A stretch of DNA of 64,000 bases from Ascarosepion bandense (taxonomy: Eukaryota; Mollusca; Cephalopoda; Sepiida; Sepiidae). Positions within the stretch are counted from its first letter, which is position 1, and each line of letters opens with the position of its first letter. Below the pieces are notes generated by a model, which searched no databases, was not told where the DNA came from, and worked only from the letters and a program-made list of their open reading frames with translations. Below, piece by piece: positions 10,774 through 20,600 of the stretch. The stretch is from NCBI GenBank assembly GCA_037127315.1, contig JBBBDQ010000400.1, positions 1,089,501 through 1,153,500 of the forward strand, in the 5' to 3' direction. The position numbers and the translations under genes are program-made.

Positions 10774-11332
10774 TGGTTAAATGAAAAGAAGACAAGAGGA
10801 AAACAGTATTTAACTCGCCTACGCGTTTCGTCCTGTAATGGACTTTATCAAGGCCAAAAGACACAATGAGCTCTATTCCAAATTACGTATCTATAAACAA
10901 ACAGTGTTGGCACCTATAATAAACGCTCACAAATCATTAAAAAATTATTATGGACATTTTCAGATCTAAAAAAAATCGAAAACATAGTAATAGCAGGTAT
11001 ATACAAAATTAATTGCCAAAATTGTTCCTCCATGTACATCGGAGAAACAAGTAGAAATATAAAAAAACGTATATATGAACACAAAAGAGACATCACTAAT
11101 GCATTAGTGATTCAAAAAAAAAAATCGATCACAATTTCGATTTAAAAAATGCCACACAAATAAAAAGAGTAAGCAATTTGTGCAGAAAGAAAGTTCTTGG
11201 GAGCGCCGCCATCCACGACTTTCAAAATATCAATTTGCTCATTTCGTCTTTTTGCCTTGATAAAGTCCATCACAGGATGAAACGCGCAGACGAGTTAAAT
11301 AGTTTTCCTCTTATCTTCTTTTATTTAACCAT
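10774..11332 (+). mobile_element. PLE-derived element with about 95-bp inverted termini
   Basis: Bases 10774-10870 and 11239-11332 are imperfect inverted repeats (TGGTTAAATGAAAAGAAGAC against its complement at the right end). Between them lies a GIY-YIG nuclease remnant. Each arm contains a hammerhead-like string: on the right arm CTTGATAAAGTCCATCACAG followed by GATGAAACGCG, on the left the same on the minus strand. The helix II pairing (GTCC/GGAC) and GAAAC are present, but the CUGANGA core is altered. PLEs are known to carry hammerheads in their terminal repeats, and this looks like a minimal derivative. Confidence 0.6.
10897..11235 (+). pseudogene. PLE GIY-YIG endonuclease fragment
   Basis: The frame reads YNKRSQIIKKLLWTFSDLKK, then GIYKINCQNC and YIGETSRNIKKRIYEHKRDI. 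This is the GIY...YIG pair, the following Arg and the CxxC that precedes YIG in PLE nucleases. In PLEs this domain nicks the target for reverse transcription. The frame breaks in an A run at about 11116 and resumes as DHNFDLKNATQIKRVSNLCR. No RT domain is attached. Confidence 0.75.
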
Positions 11333-11340
11333 ATATATAT

Positions 11341-11592
11341 GGTTGAGCACTCTGGAAGAATGGTAGACTTTGAAAAACAGTAGCTACTCTGGCAACTACG
11401 CATCGCTTATTCAGCAATGAATTAGTACATTGGGCGTGTATAATGATAATATACACGCTAAAAAGTCTGCTTAGAGGTAGAATCGCCGACTGACGCCAAT
11501 TCAGTCGGGTTTCAATCCTGGGTAAAAAGCAATCGACTGTCTAACCGTACTGACGAGCTGTGATACAGTGAAACAGATCTGTCTGCGAATAT
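11341..11592 (+). mobile_element. tRNA-like/hammerhead (retrozyme-like) element, copy R1
   Basis: A spacer (GAGCACTCTGGAAGAATGG...) leads into a tRNA-like segment (AGAGGTAGAATCGCCGACTG, then GGGTTTCAATCCTGG, box A/box B-like) and a type I hammerhead at the 3' end. The element ends on a (TA)n tract. The same order is seen at 42972-43285 and, inverted, at 61628-61948. Animal retrozymes and the schistosome Smα repeats combine small size, hammerheads and in the latter case a Pol III promoter. Assignment to either class is my inference. Confidence 0.7.
11545..11588 (+). ncRNA. Type I hammerhead ribozyme (R1)
   Basis: The core CTGACGA (11550-11556) is followed by helix II GCTG-TGATA-CAGT, then GAA, helix III ACAG-AT-CTGT and the cleavage-site C at 11583. 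Helix I is CCGTA against TGCGA, with one wobble and one end mismatch. All invariant core residues (CUGANGA, GAAA, UH) are present, so self-cleavage after 11583 is predicted. The two-base loop III is typical of PLE and retrozyme hammerheads. Confidence 0.8.
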
Positions 11593-11766
11593 ATATATAT
11601 ATATTTATTTATATTTCTCCTGTCACGCTCATGGAGAAAGAAACAATGGCGAGGCAGCGTCGGCTCAATTCCTTACCTTTATTACCAGTTATTAAACCTG
11701 TCAGTTTGAAATATGCAACTGATGATTGCATAACGAATGAAACTCTGATTTGTGCCATAGACGTAG

Positions 11767-11771
<5 letters not shown>

Positions 11772-11812
<41 letters not shown>
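11772..11812. repeat. (TA)n microsatellite
   Basis: One of about twenty long TA runs. It separates the R1 element and about 180 bp of unrecognised sequence from the SINE downstream. Confidence 0.8.
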
Positions 11813-11814
<2 letters not shown>

Positions 11815-11896
11815 TGCTCTGTTCATACATTGAGCACTGTTTTATTAACATCTGAATAATAATACTATACATATGTACACCCTCTTCATATGTATA

Positions 11897-12103
11897 TGCT
11901 CTTGGGAAAGGTATTAATCCGTCGCTTCCCTCCAGTTATGGGTTAAATAATAGGACAGATTGCGTTTTATAGCCTTGGCTGGCGACCAGTCTACCGCAGA
12001 AAGCAATGGCAACCTACTGCGGGATAATCTTCTGCCCAGTCAGAATTTTTTTTTTCGGGATGTGATCGCCCAAAGCGTGTATCACGTATGTCACTTAATT
12101 GAC
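11897..12103 (+). mobile_element. tRNA-derived SINE, 5'-truncated
   Basis: Begins within the body at CTTGGGAAAGGTATTAATCC and runs to the 3' end CACGTATGTCACTTAATTGAC. The tRNA-like head is missing. Confidence 0.7.
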
Positions 12104-12174
12104 TTTGTTTAGGATCCTTTCGGCCAACATTTCTTAAGAGAGTACCGTTGACAAAGCTGATTGACACACACACG

Positions 12175-12225
<51 letters not shown>

Positions 12226-13411
12226 TTATTTAAATATTTTACATGATGTTCACATGTACAAGGCCCAAGAGGCACTCGAAGTAGAGGGCTACAGAGTAAG
12301 AGGCACATTTTATGGGGATTTGTCTATAAACACAGTTTTCCTTGTCTTCAAACCCCATGTTATTACACCACAAAAATATGTAACGCAAATACCCTTAATG
12401 TTAATATTACTATTCCTCAGAAGTTTTACCAAGTTATTTTTTTTTTTGTGGTGGTGGTGGGGGGGAGGAATCTCTTTTCTTTTTTGTCGGCATCAGTGTT
12501 AGTTTCAACCGGGATTAGTTTGTTTTAGGTTCAGCATTCAATTCAAAGTATAATGTTGATCTTTACTTGGCATCATTATATTATTTTTTTTCTTTTATTA
12601 TTAATGTTACTTTACTTTTTTCTTTTTGGCTAAGAATTTTATTACATATATTTCTTTTCGTTATTTATTGATAATCATGCAGAAGCATCTCAAAGAACCA
12701 AATAGAGGCAAAAGCCAGGAATCATGGATCAAAGACAGTGACTCTGATTGGTGCTAAGTGGAGCCCTTCAGAGCATCATCAAGTAATGTCTTCTACCCTG
12801 CTGGAAAAATCCATTGGCAGATGTTAGTTTAGTCAGAGAGTGGGGGGGGCGGTGGGGGAAGGAAGTGGCTTGAAAGGGTGAGCTAATAATAACGTTGAAG
12901 AATGGCGAGTGAAAAAAATTGCTGATTCGGCTCATTCAAGAAAACGAAAACCTGTTTTTCTTTTCTTTTGAAATTCTTTCATTTTCTAGTTTCATCTACA
13001 ACTTCATCGTTTTTTACCCTCTTTTTTGTTTCTTCCATTTTGTAGCATTAGTTTCACGAACAGAGACATTTCCTATTGAACTTTGTCGCCATGTTTCTTT
13101 GAAAAAGATGGCGGGGTGGATCAGTTTTTAGTTTGCAAAAAGTACAGAGATTTTACTTTCTACATTTGTTCTTTAATATATTTTGATCTTATCTCTTTTT
13201 GGGGAATTTTCTATTATTTTAATTTTTTGATCTAGCTTCCTATCTTAGTAACTCTCTGTATATTTCTCCATTTCAGTCTTTTATATGTTTAGATACCAGT
13301 TGCCACTTAATGCCTTCCGGCATCATTGCGTATACACCCTGGAAGACATTTTTTAGGTTAAGATTCCAGGATTCCCTCCATTTAAATGTTTATATTCTTG
13401 GTCACAGCTTT
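12104..13411. other. Gene-free stretch
   Basis: Contains a (TA)n tract at about 12179-12222 and AT-rich sequence, with no gene or recognised family. Short G runs occur at about 12455 and 12842. Confidence 0.5.
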
Positions 13412-13944
13412 CTTCTTTTTCTTTATGTGGCGTGTCCTTTCAGGACGTAGGCGATCATGAACGTACACATGCCCCTATACCTTGTAGCTCCTAACATTTT
13501 TTCTCTTGGTATCTCTCCCAATCCTCATTCCAAAATCCACTTGCTCAAGCCCATCAAGTATGTCTCACGCTGCTTTCCCTTATCTCAGTTTCCCTCTCTC
13601 GGTCCTGTGTGTATTAGATTCTCCAAGCCCTTCTTTCTCATCATGTGTCCCAGAAACCTCAACTGTCTCTTTCTAATGCTAAGTATAAGTTTCCTTTTTT
13701 TATATCCTCACCAAAACCTTCTCGTTGCTCACATATTCGGTCTATGGTATCCTCAGGATCCTTCTGTAGAACCAGATTTTTATTGCTTCTTGTCTATTTT
13801 TCATCTATAAGAAGACTGTCCAGCATGTACTGCCATACAGGAGGACAGATATCCTATAAGAATTCAATACTCTTTTCTTTATGTCCAATGAAATCTTCTT
13901 GTCTCTTAATACTATACTCAGTCTTTGAAATGCACGCAAGATGA
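13412..13944 (-). pseudogene. RTE LINE ORF2, C-terminal part
   Basis: Minus-strand frames read AFQRLSIVLRDKKISLDIKK, RVLNSYRISVLLYGSTCW and, at the end, MIAYVLKGHAT followed by a stop and a GA-rich tail. These match the RTE copies at 14250 and 63605. It is the downstream half of one copy; the upstream half is at 14846-15134. The 900-bp interruption is the insertion at 13945-14845. Confidence 0.7.
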
Positions 13945-14248
13945 GGAGGCTCATCCCTCGTTTCCTGTTTAGGATGTGGTTCCCGGCTTTTTTTTTTCTC
14001 CAATGTTCTTTCACTTTTTTTTCTTTTCTCCTTTTTTTTTCTTCTCCTCAATTGGAGTAGATAGACTTAACTATCGCCCGGTTCACACTCCACCCACGCC
14101 TTTTGAACAGTTGAAGAGGCTCATCCCTTGTTTCCTGTTTAGGATTTGGTTCCCGGCTTTCTTTTTTCCAATCATTCTACTCTTAAGCAGCCCCATGCGC
14201 ATCAGTGGCGTCACTGCCTTGCTTGGGGTGATATGATTTAAAAAAAAA
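13945..14248 (+). mobile_element. Two SINE family B units in tandem
   Basis: A partial unit (13945-14045) and a fuller one (14053-14248) follow each other. The second has the head GGAGTAGATAGACTTAACTA, the CGCCCGGTTCACACTCCACC block and the LINE-like tail. Both lie inside the minus-strand RTE copy. Confidence 0.7.
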
Positions 14249-14249
14249 G

Positions 14250-14846
14250 GGTAGCCCAATATGCCAAATACAGGTGAGAGACTCTAAAATCAAGCAGGTA
14301 CAAAAATTTAAATACCTGGGAAGTGTTCTAACAGAAGACGGAAAGTGCGACACAGAGATCCGAAGGCGAATTGGCATTGCAAAAAACGCGTTCCAGAAGC
14401 TGAGTAAAGTATTAAAACACAGGAAAATTTCACTAGAAACAAAGAAGAGAATACTAGATTGCTATGTGATGTGGTTCTATAGAAGGATGCTGCGGATATT
14501 GTGGACCGAGCATGGGAGCAATAATGAGGTTTTGGAAAGGATGGAAATAACAAGGAAATTAATATTGAGCATCAGGAAGAGACAACTGAAGTTACTGGGA
14601 CATGCAATGAGGAAGGAAGGCTTGGAGAACCTGATACTAACAGCTCAGATAGAGGGAAAAAGACACAGAGGAAAGCAGCGGATAACATATTTGAAGGGTC
14701 TGAGCTGGTGGCTGACAGAATTGGTGTTGCGTGATGTTACAGGAGATAGTGTGCTCGGAGTCACCAGGGATAGGGAGACGTGGAAGGCCATGATCGCCTA
14801 CGTCCTGAAAGGACAAGGCACATAGAAGAAGAAGAAGAAGAAGAAT
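14250..14846 (+). pseudogene. RTE LINE ORF2 C-terminus with 3' (GAA)n end
   Basis: The frame reads KIKQVQKFKYLGSVLTEDGK, CDTEIRRRIGIAKNAFQKLS, TKKRILDCYVM, FYRRMLRI, KRQLKLLGHAMRKEGLEN and ends in VTRDRETWKAMIAYVLK, a stop and (GAA)n. Against the copy at 63605 about 25 codons (SVLQYGSECW...EAAEI) are missing in frame after DCYVM. The short 3' region ending in a microsatellite fits the RTE clade. No RT core is left. Confidence 0.75.
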
Positions 14847-15134
14847 ACGCTTTCGGGTATCAGTATCACACTGTCCGTACTCTTTTAGAACCCTTCCAAG
14901 GTATTTAAATTTCTGTACCTGATTGATTTCAGTGTCCCGAGTTGGCATTTTTGGTGGCTCTTTCAACTGATGAACATACTTTCAGTTTTCTTGTAGTTTA
15001 TGTTTAGTCCTTTTTTTTTTCCTTTTATAGAAGGTATTGTAGCTTCTTTTCCGTGTCTGCTATCAGCACTGTATCATCTGCGTATCTTATATTGTAGCCG
15101 CCTAGGACAAATCCTGCGAGTACTTCTAGTTCCC
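14846..15134 (-). pseudogene. RTE LINE ORF2, reverse transcriptase part
   Basis: The minus-strand frame AIIRELEVLAGFVLGGYNIR followed by YADDTVLIADTEKKLQYLL contains the YADD catalytic motif. A second frame follows with INQVQKFKYLGRVLKEYGQC. A frameshift and a stop separate them. The sequence continues at 13944 once the insertion is removed. Confidence 0.75.
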
Positions 15135-15229
15135 TAATAATTGCCTTGTCTTACACCTCTTTCTGTTTTTGTATATCTCCTGAAATCATTTCTTGACCGT
15201 ATCGCGGTTTGCTGCCAGTACAGGTTCTT

Positions 15230-16440
15230 GATTATTATAATGTCTTTCCTGAATATTTCTAGTTTTACAAAACTAAATTCTAGCTCTCCAATTTTTACAT
15301 ACCTAGATTCTAGTTCTCCCCTCTGTTCTGATTTATATTCTAGCCTTCGTCTCCTTATAAGAACAGGTTCTATCCCTCATCTTTTTTATAGAAATAGGTT
15401 CTAACCCTCGTCTCTTTATAGGTTTAGATTCTAGCTCTCGTTTTTTGTATAGGATTAGTTTCTAGTCTTCATCTTTTGATAGTATTAGGTTCTAGCCGTT
15501 GTCTCTTTATAAGATTAGGTTTTAGTTTGGTCTCTTTATAAGGATTAGGTTCTAGCCTTTGTCTCTATAGGATTAGGTTTTAGCCTTCTTCCCTTCGTAG
15601 GATTGGGTTCTAGCCTTCGTCCCTTTATAAGATTAGGTTCTGGCATTTTTCTCTTAATAAGATTAGGTTATATCCTTCGTCTGTATATAGGATTATGCTC
15701 TAGCATTTGTTTCTTTATAGGATTAGGTTTTAGCATTTTTCTTTTTATAGGATTAGGTTCAAGCCCGTCTCTTTATAGGATTAGGTTCTAGCCCTTGTCT
15801 CTTTATAGGATTAGCTTCTAGCCTTTGTCTCTTTAAAGGATTAGCTTCTAGCCTTTGTCTCTTTAAAGGATTAGCTTCTAGCATTTGTCTCGTTAAGGGT
15901 TAAGTTCTAGCATTTGTCTCTTTATAGGATTAGGTTCTAGCATTTGTCTCTTTATAGGGTTAGATTCTAGCCATTGCTTCGTTTACATGTTTAGATTCTA
16001 GCCATCCCTTTTCACATGTTTAGATTTGAGCCCTCTCTTTTTTACTAAGTTATAAAAATATCTCTGTTCTTTACATATTTTGATTGTAAACCTTATCTCT
16101 TTACCTGTTTATTTTCTAACCTCCCCTTCTTGAAATGTTAGATTTTAGCTCTTCTCTCTTTATATGTTTAGATTTTTGCCCTCTCTTTTTCACTGGTTTA
16201 GATTCTAGCCCTCTGTTCTTTACATGTTTAGCTTCCAACGCTCACCTTTTTACCTGTTAAGATTTTAGTCTCCCATTTTGACATGCTTATATTCCATCCC
16301 ACCCCACTTTATCTATTTAGATCCTAGCCCTCCCCATTTTACATGTTTTCATACACTCCTCCCACTTCAGATGATTAAATTCTGGTCCCTCTTACTTTAT
16401 AATTTTAGAAACTAGTCTTCCCCACCTTACATGTTTAGGT
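15230..16440 (+). repeat. 30-bp degenerate minisatellite
   Basis: About 35-40 diverging copies of a 30-bp unit (TTCTAGCCTTTGTCTCTTTA plus TAGGATTAGG). The order is clearest at about 15540-15970, and it decays outward. After 16000 only the ATTCTAGCCCTC...TTTACATGTTTAG rhythm remains. No coding. Confidence 0.8.
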
Positions 16441-16673
16441 TCCAGACCCCCACTTCTTCTTAAAAGATCCTTACAGTCCATCAGCTCATTTGACATTTCC
16501 AGATGCTGCCTGTCTATTTCTATTTTTTTGATTGGAATATCAACTTCACCTCATTTTTCTTCAATTCTCATTTGTCTTGAGATTTATTAAACATTTTCTC
16601 GTCTTTTGTCCATTATTGTTCTTCTATTTGATAATGCTGATTCAGTTTTGGTTGGCTCTTTTGGTAGTCCATT

Positions 16674-16736
<63 letters not shown>

Positions 16737-17629
16737 GATTCAAACGGAGACGCTGTTGGTAACTCTCTGATGAGACATCTGCTGCGCAATTGTGGCAACA
16801 AGGGTGGGTAACTCAATCTGTGCCCAATTGATAGTTAGGGTCTGTTATTTCAGGTTATATCCTGCTTCCTTCCCCTTTTTATTATTTTCTTCTTTTCTTT
16901 TCTTTGTAAAGCCATGCATCCCCTTTCCCAATTCTTCTGTTGCCCATTTCAGTCCTGCTTTTCTGCCATCTTGCTTTTATTTTCATTCTTTTGTTTAATT
17001 TTTTTTCTCTTTCCGACCCCGAGCTTCCACTTCTTGTTTTGTAATGGCATCAATGTTCTTAAGTTAACTACTTCCATCTCTTACATTGGGAGGGCCGCCT
17101 TACCATGTTTATACACTTGTATTTATTATCAGTGATCTGACCCCAGTTTATTTTTTTTCTTTCTTTTTATTTTCCATTAAGTACAGGAATAGGTGGGGGA
17201 AAATCTCTATAATGGATAAAGATTTTATTTTGTAGTTATGACCGCTTAAAGCTCCGTTTGACCAACAATAAGACATATTTGTTAATATATCTGTTTGTCA
17301 TTAAAATTTTCTTTTGACTATTTTTACTGTAGGCCTTTTGCATTTTAAATAGTTTCAAACACATCTTTAGTTGTTTTAGCATTCTGCCAGGAGTTATTTT
17401 CATTATTATGTAAGAGTGTTAATAAGGAGGCAGATGTGTGTGCACAACACAAGAAACTGAACAATATTTTATAGTCAATGATAATGAGAAATTTTATGAA
17501 CTGTTTCCAAAAAGAAATGTTGTTAGCATCTTGGATAAAGGTCATGTCAGCATCAAAACATGAAATTGTTTTCAAAGTAATCTTCTGATATTTATATCTG
17601 CAGTCGTTTTGTTCACAGATTGCAGAAAA
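16441..17629. other. Gene-free stretch
   Basis: Contains a long (TA)n run at about 16679-16733. No gene or family recognised on either strand. Confidence 0.5.
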
Positions 17630-20600
17630 AAGGCGTTTTTAAGAACCAGATGATTTTTTTGAAAATTCAAAAGGCTTTTCACAGCGAAGACCCTCCATGC
17701 TGGATATATTCTTTGTATTCATTGTGAGATGCAGGTTCTACTCGAGCAGGTTCTTCCACGAACTGCTGCTGTGGAACCGACTCCCAAGGAATGCTTCTTG
17801 ATCATCAAAATATTAATCTGTTCATATATATATATATATAAATAAAAACATTATAAGAACCAGATCATTTTTTGAAAATGAAAAAGATTTTTCACAGCGA
17901 AGACCCTCTATTCCGGATATATTCGCTTTGTATTCCATTTGTGAGATGCGGGTTCTACTCGAGCAGGTTCTTCCCCAAAACTGCTGCTTTGTGGAACCGA
18001 CTCCCCGAGGAATGTGTGATCTATCAAAATATTAATCTGTTCATATATATATATATATATAAATAAAAAAAAACCATTTATAAGAACCAGATCATTTTTT
18101 GAAAATAGAAAAGATTTTTCACAGCGAAGACCCTCCATGCCGGATATATTCGCTTTGTATTCCATTTGTGAGATGCAGGTTCTATGAGCTTGAGTTTCTT
18201 CCCCCGACTGCTTTGTCCGGAGACCGACTCCAAAGGAATACTTCTTGATCATCAAAATATTAATCTGTTCATATATATATATATAAATAAAAAACACATT
18301 TATAAGAACCAGATCATTTTTGAAAAATAGAAAAAGATTTTTTCACAGCGAAGACCCTCCATGCCGGATATATTCGCTTTGTATTCCATTTGTGAGATGC
18401 AGGTTCTACTCGAGCAGGTTCTTCCCCCGAACTGCTGCTTTGTGGAACCGACTCCCAAAGGAATAACTTCTTGATCATCAAAATATTAATCTGTTCATGT
18501 ATATACATATATAAATAAAAAAACCCATTTATAAGAACCAGATCATTTTTTTTGAGAAAATGAAAGATTTTCACAGCGAAGACCATAAATATGGATATAT
18601 TCGCTTTGTATTCCATTTGTGAGATGCAGGTTCTACTCGAGCAGGTTCTTCCCCGAACTGCTGCTTTGTGGAGCCGACTCCCAAAGGAATGTGTGATCAT
18701 CAAAATATTAATCTGTTCATATATATATATATATAAATAAAAAAAAACCATTTATAAGAACCAGATCATTTTTTGAAAATAGAAAAGATTTTTCACAGCG
18801 AAGACCCTCCATGCCGGATATATTCGCTGTATTCCATTTGTGAGATACGAGTTCTACTCAGGCAGGTTCTTCCCCCGAACTGCTGCTTTGTGGAACCGAC
18901 TCCCAGGGAATGCTTCTTGATCATCAAAATATTAATCTGTTCATATATATATATATATAAATAAAAAAAAACCATTTGCCAGAACCAGATCATTTTTTGA
19001 AAATAGAAAATTTTCACAGCAAGACCCTCCATGCCGCGGATATATTCGCTTTTGTATTCCATTTGTAGAGATGCAGGTTCTACTCGAGCAGGTTCTTCCC
19101 CCGAACTGCTCTTTGCAATGGAACCGACTCCCAAAAGATAACTTCTTGATCATCAAAATATTAATCTGTTCATATATATATATATATAAATAAAAAAAAC
19201 CATTTATAAGAACCAGATCATTTTTTGAAAATAAGAAAAGATTTTTCACAGCGAAAAGAACCCTCCATGCCGGATATATTCGCTTTGTATTCCATTTGGC
19301 AGATGCAGGTTCTACTCGAGCAGTTTCTTCCACGAACTGTATGCTTTGTGGAACCGACTCCCAAGGGAATGCTTCTTGATCATCAAAATATTAATCTGTT
19401 CATATATATATATATATAAATAAAAAAAACCCATTTATAAGAACCAGATCATTTTTTGAAAATAGAAAAGATTTTTCACAGCGAAGACCCTCCATGCGGA
19501 TATATTCGCTTTGTATTCCATTGTGAGATGCAGGTTCTACTCTGAAACGGGTTCTTCCCCAGAACTGCTGCTTGTGGAACCGACTCCCAGGGAATGCTTC
19601 TTGATCATCAAAATATTAATCTGTTCATATATATATATATATATAAATAAAAAAACCCATTTATAGAACAGATCATTTTTTTGAAAATAGAAAAGATTTT
19701 TCACAGCGAAGACCCTCCATGCCGGATATATTCGCTTTTTGTATTCCATTTGTGAGATGCAGGTTCTCGAAACGGGTTCTTCCCCCGAACTGCTGCTTTG
19801 TGGAGCCGACTCCAAAGGAATGCTTCTTGATCATCAAAATATTAATCTATTCATATGCTATACCAACATATAAATAAAAAAAAACCATTTATAAGAACCA
19901 GATCATTTTTTGAAAATAGAAAAGATTTTTCACAGCGGCAAGACCCTCCATGCCAGATATATTCGCTTTGTATTCCATTTGTGAGATGCAGGTTCTACTC
20001 GAGCAGGTTCTTCCCCCGAACTGCTGCTTTGTGGAACCGACTCCAAGGGAATGCTTCTTGATCATCAAAATATTAATCTGTTCATATATATATATATATA
20101 TAAATAAAAAAAAACCATTTATAAGAACCAGATCATTTTTGAAAAGCGAAAAGATTTTTCTAGCGAAGACCCTCCATGCCGGATATATTCGCTTTGTATT
20201 CCATTTGTGAGATGCAGGTTCTACTCGAGCAGGTTCTTCCCCGAACTGTATTTGAGATGACTCCCAAGGAATGCTTCTTGATCATCAAAATATTAATCTG
20301 TTCATATATATATATATATATAAATAAAAAAAAACCATTTATAAGAACCAGATCATTTTGAAAATAGAAAAGATTTGCCACAGCGAAGACCCTCCATGCC
20401 GGATATATTCGCTTTGTATTCCATTTGTGAGATGCAGGTTCTACTCGAGCAGGTTCTTCCCCCGAACTGCTGCTTGTGAACAAACTCACAAGGGAATGCT
20501 TTACTAGATCATCAAAATATTAATCTGTTCATATATATATATATAAATAAAAAAAAACCATTTATAAGAACCAGATCATTTTTGAAAATAGAAAAGATTT

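Noticed and set aside
16760..16800. Hammerhead from CTCTGATGAGACATC
   Set aside because: No GAAA follows and no helix II can be drawn.
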